Source: Aphidius gifuensis (Eukaryota; Arthropoda; Insecta; Hymenoptera; Braconidae). From it: a stretch of 64,000 bases of DNA. The stretch covers positions 18,340,496 to 18,404,495 of the forward strand of contig NC_057789.1 of the NCBI RefSeq assembly GCF_014905175.1, given 5' to 3'. The position numbers were made by a program, and so were the translations under genes. Shown here piece after piece: positions 12,037 through 22,589 of this stretch (its first letter is position 1; the number at the start of each line of letters is the position of its first letter). The notes under the pieces were generated by a model. That model did not search any database. It was not told the DNA's origin and saw nothing but the letters and a program-made list of their open reading frames with translations.

Positions 12037-12470
12037 GAATTTCACAAAAAACAGACTCAGGTGTACTTTGTTATGACTTTTTAAACATTCTGTCACAATT
12101 TTAGGCAATTTAAACATATAGTTTTTTCTAAAACTAGGATGGAAATTCAATTTGTCACTAGATTGCCATTATTATTTTTTTTATTATTTTCAAAAAAAAA
12201 TTTTCGAATTTCACAAAAGTAAGACTCAGGTGTACTTCGTAATGACTTTGTAAACATTCTGTCAAAATTTTAGGCAGTTTAAACATATAGTTTTTTCTAA
12301 AACTAGGATGGAAATTCAATTTTTCACTAGATTGCCATTATTATTTTTTTTATTATTTTCAAAAAAAAATTTTTGAATTTCACAAAAGTAAGACTCAGGT
12401 GTACTTCGTAATGACTTTTTAAACATTCTGTCAAAATTTTAGGCAATTTAAACATATAGTTTTTTCTAAA
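12037..12470. repeat. 169-bp tandem repeat, 2.6 copies
   Basis: GAATTTCACAAAA starts at 12037, 12206 and 12375, giving a constant 169-bp step. Each unit contains GACTCAGGTGTACTT and TAGATTGCCATTATTATTTT. The copies are nearly identical, so the duplication is recent. Confidence 0.88.
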
Positions 12471-12479
12471 ACTGGCTTA

Positions 12480-13095
12480 GAAAAATTAGAGAGAGACAGA
12501 ACGATCATGTCCCCTCAAGTGGAAGTAAGAAACAAGATTTTCTCCTTTTTTTTTTTTATCTCGTTCGCACTCATAGAAATATTATGTTTCTAAATGCCAT
12601 CCGCAAGAGGTCTCTAGATATGCGCGGGTAACACCTTAATTAGCAATATCTCTGAATCAGGAAAGTTCAAGCGTTTAACTTTTTTTTTAAAATTTTCTAA
12701 ATTATATCAATTTTGACATATTAATTTTTTATTAAATTTGTAAGAACCGTTTTTTTGTTAGAACTAAAAATATAAAAAAATGAAAAAAAATCGTATACCT
12801 GTTAAGCCACGTAAAAAGTTCACCTGTTTAGACTCAATTATCTCTCAAACTAGATTGTTCATAATTACAAAATTAAGATCATTAGATGCAGGGGAATTTC
12901 AAGATTTATATATCCAAAAATTAAGAATTTTGTAAGAAAACTAATCGATGGAGGTACTCCCTTAAGGAAAGCTATAACTTTTGTTAGGATCAACGGAATG
13001 AATCAGGGGGTAAAATTTGATTCTAATAGTCAATTTTTTTCTATTTTTGAAGAAAAAATGACAAAAATATTTCAAAAATTCTGTATTCCATTATT

Positions 13096-13130
<35 letters not shown>

Positions 13131-13400
13131 TTGATTTATTTATTTGCCTAAGTCCAGGGTGTTAAACCATGATAGGACTACAATACATTTAGAACATTAT
13201 ATTAATAATAAATTACACAATTATAAATTTTTTTTTTGCATTTTTTGGAGAAAAAAATCGCCTCCTTAAAAAAAATGACTGAATAGATGATGCTTTTTTT
13301 TACCAATGGTGATAGAATTTCTAGAGATGCTTTTTTTAGGCCAAATCCGAAGTCTTTATGACAATTATTTCGGAAGTTATGAACATTCCAAACTCATTCT
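12480..13400. repeat. Diverged copy of the 18.6-21.1 kb dispersed repeat family
   Basis: Blocks such as CTCATAGAAATATTATGTTT with CATCCGCAAGAGGTCTCTAG, and AAGCTATAACTTTTGTTAGG with TTTCAAAAATTCT, match sequence at 18.8-19.5, 20.2-20.4 and 25.2-27.1 kb. The order is scrambled by insertions. It is non-coding. Confidence 0.7.
13086..13145. repeat. (TTTA)n microsatellite
   Basis: About a dozen consecutive TTTA units with one substitution (TTGA) interrupt the dispersed repeat. Confidence 0.9.
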
Positions 13401-14139
13401 TCCATTTTTTCCGGTCTCGTAAAAGTTCTTGTATCAATTGTTTTTGTTGTATCATTTGACAAATCATAAAGTGAACTTACTGATAAATCTTTTCCAACCA
13501 AGCTCGAAGATCTTCGACACTTAAAGATAATGTTCTGTTACTCACTGATAGCAACCATCTTTAATTGTCATCAAAATTAACATGCGATAGATCAATTCTA
13601 TCATCAATAAATTCGTGATTATGATGTCTTGGGCATCATTGTTTCAAATATTATTAACAACCGTCACAAAAAGATAAACAAGTCAAAAATAGTATTTAAA
13701 AATATGTTAGCTTTTTTGCTCTATAGACAGATGCTTCTGCCAGCTGATTTGAATATTCAAATATAAACCCTACATATAGTGTAAAAAAAAAAACTCATTA
13801 AACTTGATGGAAAAAAAAATAAACAATAACAACATGTGACTTAAAAACATAGCTTAAAGTATCATTATTAAGCGGTGTCTCCACGCTATAGAAATGCTTG
13901 CAAGATCTTTCATCACTAGATAATTACTAGAATTTTGGTGGAAATCAGCCTTTAAAAGCCTTGCAAGACTATCGCAGCCAATGGGACATGTTCCATTTTT
14001 GTGCAAGATCTTGCTGCAAGTAACTTGGAAACATAGCTTAATTATTAAATTCGCGCTATCGATGAGACATTTACGGAAGCCGGGTAGGGACATTGAGTGC
14101 TTACGTGCAATCGTACGAACACACACAGAAAACACCAAA
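13401..14139. other. Unassigned AT-rich DNA
   Basis: No gene is supported. GCTTGCAAGATC and CTTGCAAGA words near 13890-14020 suggest another word-repeat fragment. The long minus-strand frame here and in the following LTR is fortuitous. Confidence 0.45.
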
Positions 14140-14240
14140 GTTTGCGTACTTGCAATCGTACGATTGCACGTACGCACGCAAGAAAAAAATAAAAATCGGC
14201 GCGCGCATGATTTATTCGCCATATTATATTTAATATTGTT
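14140..14240. repeat. GCGTACTTGCAATCG palindromic repeat
   Basis: CAAAGTTTGCGTACTTGCAA and TTGCACGTACGCACGCAAG flank a palindrome, followed by AAATCGGCGCGCGCATGA. The same blocks occur in the same orientation at 46190-46325 with about 40 extra bases in the middle, so this is a dispersed family. Confidence 0.7.
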
Positions 14241-14281
14241 ATTATTGTTAATAAACAAATCAAAACAAATGGTTTGTGTAT

Positions 14282-15469
14282 TGTAACCGATTTTCTGACC
14301 TGCACGGCGAGAACTATCGGCCAAGGTTAACAACGAGGATTTCTCACCATCCTCCTCTAAATCACCGGGGGGAGCCATGTTGGTTATCTCGGAAGCCAAC
14401 AGCCGTAGGAGTAACGAGAACGAAATACGAGAACCTAACTCAGTCTTAGAAATGGTAGAGGGGCGCGGTCCACCTGATCGGACTATGAAATACGTAACCA
14501 AACCTGAGGGAACTATCGGGAACCAAGTATAGTGTGTTACATACGCCTATATTACATTGCGACTATACTATAGCAAAATACTGACGTCACAAGTATCATA
14601 AGTGTAGGAGCAAATATTCTACATGTGAGATATGTATTTTGTATAGGGAACCATACAGCGATCCATCCGTGACCAGGTCTTACACATACGTTGCCATTGC
14701 AATAATAATATATCTCAATATTATTATTATTGTTATTATTTACAGCGATCCATTCGTGAACTCACACATACACATTTATGTGTGATGATGGTCTAACCAT
14801 CACATACACATTATGTAGTGAGAATATAATAATAATTATTATTATAATGAGAGAACCATATAGCGTGATCATTAGTATTAGTCCATCATTGGAAATTTAG
14901 ACAGAGTTTCACCAGGACTTAACGTCTGATACCTAGGGAGCCTTTACGAGAGATCCAAACGATGTCGAGAGAACCAGTAGTGAACCAAGAGAGCCAGTCA
15001 AGAGAAGAGAAGTGATCAGTTCGAGAGCCAGACAAGTTGTGTAGTCTAACGATAGCGTTCTGTTCTAAGCTACTGTGAGTCCTCTGAATCCCCACTCGCG
15101 CGCTCTCCCACCTATCGTCCCGGACATGCGCAGCACGCTTTCCTAGCCCGCAACACGAATAGGTATCCGATCCAGCCCGTAGCCTTCGGAGAGTTCGTCT
15201 TTTTGACGGATGGAGGGGAAAACTAGCACCGGTCGAGGTTTAACGTATCAAGTCTACTACGGGACCTCGAATATATACGAAACATGTGCCACACTGACAC
15301 CACTCGTAGTAGACTTGACCCTCCACAGTGCCTATGCGGTGAACCTTAAAATTATTAACAATTAACTCCTATTAATTGTTAACAATTCAGTTAACATGCA
15401 AATAAATAATTAAAGCTCTTTTGTTAATTATTTATTTCGAGAACCAGCGAAATAATAAATTTCGTTACA
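14282..15469 (-). mobile_element. Solo LTR, 1188 bp, with 4-bp target duplication
   Basis: The sequence begins TGTAACCGATTTTCTGACC and ends AATTTCGTTACA, the TG...CA form of an LTR. It is flanked by GTAT at 14278-14281 and 15470-15473. A copy of identical length lies inverted at 57412-58599 with different flanks. Inside are a large imperfect inverted repeat (CAAGTCTACTACG blocks around 15255-15315), AATAATTATTATT runs and TTAATTGTTAACAATT palindromes. No gag or pol is adjacent, so it is a solo LTR left by recombination. A 4-bp duplication is usual for Ty3/Gypsy-like elements. The strand is arbitrary because no internal region shows the direction of transcription. Confidence 0.85.
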
Positions 15470-15655
15470 GTATAGTGTGTCATATTTAGGGATATGTAAT
15501 TGTTTATCGAATTATTTTGTTTAAATTAATGAGACAGTGACAATAATTGTTGAGAGGCTGTCAAAAGCTGCCAAGATTATGTCCATGCATAATCTTATAT
15601 AATTTCGTAATCTGAACTTTTTTAGGTAGACAGTTCAACACAAAACTATTTAAAA

Positions 15656-15872
15656 ATGAGTGACACCGTAAGCCAATATTTCTTTAAATACTATTGCTTA
15701 AAACTATCATTTATTCATTATTTACTATACATTATTTTATCATCTGTTTTTTTCAGTAAAGAACGATGAAAGCTATTTGTGGCCACAACAAATACAAATT
15801 GACATTATCTTCAAAAAAGTTAAAGGCCTTCTAAATTTGAGTGATCTTCTAAATGTAATTTTTAAAAAGTAA
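15656..15872 (+). CDS. Possible small two-exon gene, 40 residues
   Basis: ATGAGTGACACC is followed by a GTAAGC donor. An acceptor at 15761 (TTTCAGTAAAG) joins in frame to NDESYLWPQQIQIDIIF and ends in TAA at 15870. The second exon reads like real protein, with balanced composition and no low complexity, but I do not recognise it. The acceptor used is the second AG, because the first would put a stop at once. It may be the end of a decayed larger gene or an element remnant. Confidence 0.3.
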
Positions 15873-15989
15873 AAAAAAAAAATTCATAATAAGAGTTGTA
15901 TTTTTAGATAATTTTGATAAAAGTTGATGATAAAAAATTTATATTATATAATTGCATTATACAATTACATCATCTTTCAGCTACTTGTC

Positions 15990-16090
15990 TGAGGTGGCCA
16001 GTATACAATGATGATAATTATAATTATTTCTAATATTTTCATCACAATTATTCCTCTGTTAAGAATGCTAAATTGAATCCATTGATTTAA
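15990..16090. repeat. Segment A of a duplicated block (copy at 46629-46730)
   Basis: CAGTATACAATGATGATAAT through TTCCTCTGTTAAGAATGCTA matches the complement of 46629-46730. In the other copy this block directly follows a ubiquitin-protease-like coding segment, so this is probably the 3' flank of that duplicated gene. Confidence 0.7.
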
Positions 16091-16099
16091 TCTTTTTCT

Positions 16100-17135
16100 T
16101 CACTGAGGCATATTTTACCCTACTTTATTCCACGCGTTTGCGTTCACAAAGTGATACTTTACCCCATCTTTCGGCTAACACGCACTCATAATGTCCCCAG
16201 GCTACTAAGTTGCTTTATTTAGGCTGCTAAGTTGTTTTATTTAGGCTACTAAGTTGCTTTCCTAGTAATTCTTTACAACTAGACTTAGAAATTTTTGTCA
16301 AATAATTAGAATTATGATATAGCGCTGTCTGGTGTGATACAACTTTAGCTATTCTATGCGATCTGACTGCATTTTGAGTGTGTGTTAGTGTGTGTGTATC
16401 ATTTGACGTAAGATTTGACATACTCGGACCTGTCATGTTGCAAGTTGTTGATATTGTTGTTAATAAAACAAAAATTGATAGTTGTAATGAAAAATAACTG
16501 TGTTCTTCAAAATAAAAACTAGTTTAATTTATGAAAAAAGGAAAAAAAAAAAATACTGGTTTTGTAATAGATAGTACTTTGAATTTAATTGTTTGATGTT
16601 TGTGATGACTATCAAATGAATTTAAAAAATTAATAATATGATTATCAGATATGAATTTGAATTTTAATTCAAGCAACGAAGTTTGTTTTTTTTGTCTTTT
16701 GTTCTTAGTTTAAAAAAATTTTTACTTTATTATATATTATAATTTTTTTTTTTTTTTTATCATTTCAATTGACGTTTATTATTTACCAGTTGAGTTTTTT
16801 ATTATTTTTTTTATTTTAATTTTTATTGATCATGTTTATTTTTTTGTAAAGTCGTTTTTTATGAATCAATGAATGCAATCATCATTTTTAATTTATCATT
16901 TTAATTTTCTTTTTGTTTCTTTTTTTTTTTTTATTCGCGGTAATTAAATTATGCCTACGTGATGAAAAATAATATGTGATACTCGTGCCTAAAATAGGAC
17001 TAAGTCTTACGCGGTGAGTGATACCCGAGACAGAGTGGAAACATAAGCGCCTCGAGGCGGAGGCGAGGCGAAGCCGAACCAGAGCTGAGAGCGCCTTTTG
17101 CGCATGTTTCCACTCTGTCGAGGTAAAGTACTATT
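16100..17135. other. Sequence inserted between segments A and B; AT-rich
   Basis: The corresponding position in the 46-kb copy holds only about 20 bp, so around 1 kb was gained here or lost there. It contains T-rich runs and a short minus-strand frame (16227-16436) without similarity to anything I know. GTGATACTTTACCCC and TTTTACCCTAC near the left edge may be ends of an insertion. Confidence 0.5.
17023..17124. mobile_element. Tiny GC-rich hairpin element, about 100 bp
   Basis: GACAGAGTGGAAACAT near the left end is the exact complement of ATGTTTCCACTCTGTC near the right end. The outer bases TACCCGAG and CGAGGTA extend the inverted repeat imperfectly. The loop is GC-rich (GCGCCTCGAGGCGGAGGCGA), unlike its surroundings. 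It looks like a very small MITE. Confidence 0.6.
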
Positions 17136-17149
17136 CCTGTAATAATATT

Positions 17150-17265
17150 CAGCTATAGTTTATTCTTGTCTTCAACCACATTTTCATGATCAACCTTGCC
17201 AATTCCAATTACACCGATACCACCATAATCTGTTTCCATAATTAATATTGTACGATCATAGATAT
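17150..17265 (-). pseudogene. Segment B: short conserved frame (METDYGGIGV...), copy 2 at 46513
   Basis: The minus strand encodes METDYGGIGVIGIGKVDHEN and continues to VVEDKNKL and a stop. The copy at 46513-46602 (+) encodes METDDGGASVIRVGKVDHDD then VVEYKNKLYS. The frame survives in both copies although many bases differ, which suggests coding ancestry. I do not recognise the protein; it may be a terminal exon of the gene duplicated with segment A. Confidence 0.4.
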
Positions 17266-17339
17266 ATATATATTGGAAGCCATATATTGCTTTGATTTGA
17301 TTTTGTTTCATAATGTTTGTCAGAGTGCACTTGGGTTTC

Positions 17340-17634
17340 ACAGAAATGTCAAGAAAAACGCAAACTTCTGAAATGGGATTTGAAGTTTGAAAAAAAAGTA
17401 TACATCTACAGAATCTGTTTTTTTTTTTATTGAATAGTTTGATATCGATTTATGGAATGATTAGAAAACAGTATATTTTTATCATATCTCAATCATAATT
17501 TAAATAAATTCACAAGGAATTGGAGGGTGAGAGGTTAGCTCTATGCCGATAATATATAAGCACGATAGTTATCTCGTTTCCCCACTTTTTTTTTTCTTAT
17601 ACTTGAAGCGAGGCACTACCGTGCCTCTTGATTA
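17340..17634. other. Unassigned AT-rich DNA
   Basis: No gene or complete repeat is seen. A few words resemble the dispersed 18.6-21.1 kb family but too weakly to call. Confidence 0.4.
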
Positions 17635-18596
17635 CTCAGATAACCACCTACCAGTAATCTACTGGTAGCTACCGGTAATTTTCGTTGGAAATCTACCAGT
17701 AAGACCTACCAGTAGCGCTTATAAAGCTTTTTTTTTGGCCTAGCGGGCGGGAATTGCCCGTTTGTAGCCCTAAATTTCTGGCGCAAAATATGTCTTTGTC
17801 GCCCTACAAATTGAGGGCGACAAACGGCACCCGTATTCACAGGGCATTACAATTTAGGGCTTTTTTACTCCACTGGCGGCGCTTGTGAGCTTTTGTATGT
17901 AAAATCTATATAAAAAAAATTCGACAAGTGCCATCAGTGTTAAAAGGAAGCCCTGTGAATACGGGTGCGGGTGTTTCCCACGGTCAAAAAAATAGTATGT
18001 GTTACGCGGACGCCTTGTGAGTGATCCTCTTTCGCACTCAGCACACACACAGATGATGCAGAGTCGACGGGGTACGTAGACGAGGAAGGCCGAAGGCCGA
18101 TTGGGCCGATTGCGTCCTTGTTGCACAATATACTATTATATAGTGTTATGTAGATTTCAAATACAGAACCTCCATAGGCGCCGCCAGTGGAGGAAAAAAG
18201 CCCTAAATTGTAATGCCCTGCACCCGTATTCACGGGGCAAAATTGTTCTCATTAGGGCTTTTTTTTTCCGCTGATGGCGCTAAACAAAATTTTTTTTATA
18301 TAGATTTCATATAGAAAAGCTTCACAAACGCCACCATCGGAAAAAAAAACGCCCTAATGAGAACATCCTCTGAATACGGGTGCTGGTAGTTGATATCAGT
18401 AATGTAATTGGTAGGTTACTGGAATTCTACTGGTAGATACTACCGGTGGGAACTACCAGTAGAATTCCAGTAATATACTGGTTAGAAATTACTGGTAGGA
18501 GCTACCAGTTGTCTACCAGTAGTAGTTACCGGTAAGCTACCATTAGATTACCGGTAGCATATCGTCCTACCAGTTGTGATGGGTAGTTACGATTCC
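17635..18596. mobile_element. TACCAGTAG word element split by MITE insertions
   Basis: The left part (17635-17715) begins CAGATAACCACCTACCAG and the right part (about 18384-18596) carries the same word array as 11.0-11.3 kb, including ACCGGTAAGCTACCA near its end. The material between is made of hairpin MITEs, so the word element was the target. Non-coding. Confidence 0.7.
17720..18383. mobile_element. Cluster of hairpin MITEs, CACCCGTATTCA family
   Basis: Two or more copies lie back to back. One spans about 17828-18235, carries ACAGGGCATTACAATTTAGG arms and is broken by unrelated sequence near 17950-18160. Another spans about 18224-18383 (CACGGGGCAAAATTGTTCTC arms). A third unit at 17735-17830 has GCCCGTTTGTAGCCCTAAAT arms. 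All share the GGGCTTTTTT...GGCGCT...AAAAAAGCCC hairpin plan. No coding capacity. Confidence 0.7.
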
Positions 18597-18599
18597 TTG

Positions 18600-21140
18600 T
18601 GATATTTCTACAGCCGATGAGGAAGGTGGTTTCAATTTGTATATATGAAAAATATGAATATATGTATTTCTTTTTTTAATTCAATAAGTAATCTCAATTC
18701 CTGAGTATTTAAATTAAAAATTATACATTTTTTGTAGAACATCCATTTCGTTTTCAACGAGATATAACTTTTTTTTATTTTTCTAAAATACGATTTTTTT
18801 TTTTTTTTTCAAATTACGTAGGGTTGAGGCAAGCTATAACTTTGGTTAGAATCAACCAAAGGACTTCAAATTAAGTCTAAAAAACGTGGTTTTTTGAATT
18901 CCATCGCCTCGAGAAGATTCGTTTTGATTCTATCGGTCAATTTTTTTCTATCTTTGAAATAAAAATGACAAAAATATTTCAAAAATTCTATTTTTTATTA
19001 TTTTATGAAAACTATAATTTATTTTGAGAAAAGTTTTAAATAAAAGTAATAGAATTTTACCACACATGGTTTTCAAATCTTATATAAAGTATAAAGTATC
19101 TATGATGATTTTGCAATAGTTAGTTTAAAAATAACTAGAAAACTAAGCCAGCAATAACTTTTGATAAAATTGTAATAGAGACTTCGTATTAGGCTTGAGG
19201 GGTTTCGACGATTTTTTATAAAATGCGTCCCAATATCCATTTATTGACGCTCATTGTTGACTGCATAGAGAACTGGGGGCCATTATGGGTTTACAGTTTA
19301 GCAGGATTCGAGTCTTGGAATTACGACATACGGGTGATGGTTAAATCGTCGAAAGGAATGATGAAACAGATGATAACTAGATTTCAAATTAAACAACCTC
19401 TTAAGGGGTTTGGACGATTTTTTAAAACGAAGAGTGAGACAACATTTTCCCTCTGTTTTTTGTCTTTTTCGGACTCATAGAAATATTGTGTTTCTAAAAG
19501 TCATCCGCAAAAGGTCTCTAGTGATTTTTTAATAATTCCTCATATAAATCAATTTTTTCATACTTTAATTATTAATTGTCAAAAAAAGTAATCTTCAAAC
19601 CTCTTTCATTTTTCTTCTATACGTTTTGTTTTGTCTCATTTTGTAACCCGATAGATTTTTCTTCACGATGTCATATTGTCGATTAGAGATATTGATATTT
19701 TAATTGACTTTTTTTTGACAAAAATCGCATTCTCCATAAGAGCCCATGTTGAAAGTTGTCAACTTTGAACGTTGATAACGAGCTTCCAAACAATTACCAA
19801 TAAATTACATAAAATGAATTAGTATTTCAAGAATCTGCTGTATAAATTTCAAAGCATTCTCATATTCGGAAAAAAATCGTCAAAATCCCTTAAACAACGC
19901 ATCTTTTAGAACTCCATCGCCCCTCATAAGAAAGGGCATTACTTGTTCAGTCACTTTTTTTTTTTTTTCTAAAAACTAAATTTACAAAAAAAAAAGATCT
20001 GGTAACGTTTGTTGGAGCGTGTGGCCCACGTGACCGTTGAAAACTAAAAATTTTCAATATTCCGGCTAGGGCTGTGTTGAATTTTATTTGGTGAATGTTT
20101 TTTAATAGTAACAATATGATAATAGTACATTTTTTTTTATTTTTCTCAAGATCAATTATTTTTTTTTCTTCGTTCGAATTACGTAGAGTTAAGGCAAGCG
20201 ATAACTTCCGTTAAAATCAACGGAATGACTTCAAATTAGGCTCAAAAAACGTGGTTTTCAAAATTGTATCGCCTCTCAGGGAGTTTGTTTTAATCCTATT
20301 ACTTAATTTTCTTCTATCTTTGAAATAAAATAAACAAAAATATTTCAAAAATTCTATTTTTTATTATTTTATAAAAACTATAATTTATTTGAAAAAAAGG
20401 TTTCAAAAAAAAATTGAAGAATTTTACCACACACTCTTTTTAAATGTTGTACAAAGTATCTATGACGATTTTCTCAAAAGTGAGAGCAATTTTTAAAAAT
20501 TACTAGAAAACTAGGCAAAAAAGGCAAGCAATAACTTTTGACAAAATTGTAATAGAGACTTCGTATTAGGCTTAAACAACCAATCTTTCAAAACTCCATC
20601 GTCCCTCATAGAAAAAGACATTATCTGGTCAGTCACTTTTTTTCTTTTTTCTCTAAAAACTAAATTAAAAAAAAAAAAAATCGGTTTTTTTTTATTTTTT
20701 TTAAAAAATGTGTTTCATAGATCAAAATTTTTCCGGAATGGCGATAGATTTTTGAAATACGCATGTTTTAAGGCTAATACGAAGTCTATAACACTATTTC
20801 ATCACGAGTTATACCTTGCTTAAAAAATGAAAACGGCAAAAGCTATATATAGTTATGACTTAATATAGAGTAGTCATAGAGGTTTCATATTGGGTTTAAA
20901 GAAATTGGTTTTCAAAATTCTATAACTTTTTTGAATAAATTTTTTTCGTACAAATAGTAGTTTTTGTGAAAAAAAAAAAAAAAAAAAATTTGTTTTTTTT
21001 TTTTCTTTATTTTTTTGAGAAAATAAAAAAATGACGGCATAGATAATGTTTTTTTTTATAAAGGACGATAGAATTTTTATTTAGAGACGCTTCTTTTAGG
21101 GCACATTCGAAGTCTTTACGACAATAAGTTCGGAAGCTAT
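18600..21140. repeat. Dispersed repeat block, inverted relative to 24.9-27.4 kb
   Basis: Units containing AAGCGATAACTTCCGTTAAA, CAAAATTGTATCGCCTCTCA, TGACAAAAATCGCATTCTCC and GGTAACGTTTGTTGGAGCGT match the complement of 24.9-27.0 kb. Within this block 18830-19060 and 20185-20410 are direct repeats of each other, about 1.36 kb apart. A transposase-derived piece lies between them. Otherwise non-coding. Confidence 0.85.
19216..19400 (+). pseudogene. CACTA/EnSpm TNP2-like transposase fragment, short copy
   Basis: The frame starting MRPNIHLLTLIVDCIENWGP and continuing LWVYSLAGFESWN resembles the conserved NxHxLxHL...GPLWxxSxFxFExxN block found near the C-terminal side of TNP2-type transposases. 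Homology to the longer inverted copy at 27108-27690 begins abruptly at about 19216, so only the downstream part was carried along. After about 55 residues the similarity ends and the frame runs into generic repeat sequence. Confidence 0.6.
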
Positions 21141-21144
21141 GAAC

Positions 21145-22130
21145 GTTAAAATTAATTCTCTCACTTAATACCTTAATAAAATATTGCGTAACTTTTTTGT
21201 TTATAGACCAAAATTATAACTAAAATATCAGATAGATACAGAAAAATCCTAGTTCTGGTTCAACTAAAAATTCTAATTTCTTCACTACAAATTATCTAGG
21301 ATTTTTCTGTATCTATCTGATATTTTAGTTATAATTTTGGTTTATAAATAAAAGAGTTACGCAATATTTTATCAAGGTATTATATGAGAAAATTAATTCT
21401 CCCGGCAAAACAGTTCAACTACAAATTCTAATTTCTTTACTACAAATTAGCTAGGATTTTTCTGTATCTATCTAATATTTTGGTTACAATTTTGGTCTAT
21501 AAATAATAAAGTTACGCAATATTTTATTAAGGTATTATATGAGAGAATTAATTTTCCCGGAAAAACGGTTCAACTACAAATTCTAATTTCTTCACTACAA
21601 ATTATCTAGGATTTTTCCGTATCTATCTGATATTTTAGTTATAATTTTGGTATATAAATAAAAGAGTTACGGAATATTTTATCAAGGTATTATATGAAAA
21701 AATTGATTCTCCCGCCATAACGGTTCAACTACAAATTCTAATTTCTTTACTACAAATTAGCTAGGATTTTTCTGTATCTATCGGATATTTTAGTTTCAAT
21801 TTTGGTCTATAAATTAAAAAATTACGCAATATTTTATTAAGGTATTATATGAGAGAATTAATTTTCCCGGCAAAACGGTTCTACTACAAATTCTAATTTC
21901 TTCACTAAAAATTAGCTAGTATTTTTCTGTATCTATCTGATATTTTAGTTTTAATTTTTGTCTATAAATAATAAAGTTACGCAATATTTTATTAAGGTAT
22001 TATATGAGAGAATTAATTTTCCCGGAAAAACGGTTCAACTACAAATTCTAATTTCTTCACTACAAATTAGTTAGGATTTTTCTGTATCTATTAGATATTT
22101 TAGTTATAATTCTGGTCTATAAATAAAAAA
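21145..22130. repeat. 155-bp tandem array, six units plus an inverted unit
   Basis: The landmark ATTTTTCTGTATCTATC (with minor variants) occurs at 21301, 21456, 21611, 21766, 21921 and 22076, an exact 155-bp step. Just upstream, 21182-21260 holds the same unit inverted (GATAGATACAGAAAAATCC). Each unit contains GGTTCAACTACAAATTCTAA and TTACGCAATATTTTAT. Non-coding. Confidence 0.92.
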
Positions 22131-22589
22131 TTTTAATATTTTGGAGTAAAAAAAAAAAATTTTTTTCCACTTTTTTAACGCTTTTTTTTTGGGAAACTGG
22201 TTTAGTAAAAAGTTTTTTATATTCTTTATGAGTTGCTTTTTTCTTATTATACTTGTAATTTTTTTTGTTTATTATAAACAAAAAAGTTATGCAATTTTAA
22301 TATGATTATTGCTCCAAAAAAAAAATTTTTTTTTTTGTCATCATTTTTCATCTTAAAATTAAAATTCGTTTACTACAAATTACTACAAATTCTAAGAAAG
22401 CTATAAGACCTATTTATCACTATTTTTCTTTAATTTTCTACGAAAGTCCATTTTAACTCTTTTTCCACCCTTAATTTTTGAACTACAAATTAAACCCTTT
22501 TCACTACAAATTACTACAAATTTCAACCAACGTATTGCCCCTAATTTCATCGCTCTAAGTCAATTTTTAAAGAAAGTACCTTTTAACCC
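22131..22589. other. AT-rich DNA, no gene
   Basis: Poly-A and poly-T runs and repeated ACTACAAATTACTACAAATT words suggest a diverged extension of the preceding array. Nothing coding is seen. Confidence 0.5.

Noticed and set aside
13854..14501. Long minus-strand open frame (215 codons)
   Set aside because: Its 5' half lies inside the solo LTR, it has antisense partners of similar length and no protein-like motif; the matching frame in the other LTR copy has the same origin.
19223..19480. Intact 85-residue gene present twice (also 27108-27365)
   Set aside because: It is a fragment of a larger transposase-like frame; the last third is generic repeat sequence and upstream coding sequence is broken or missing.
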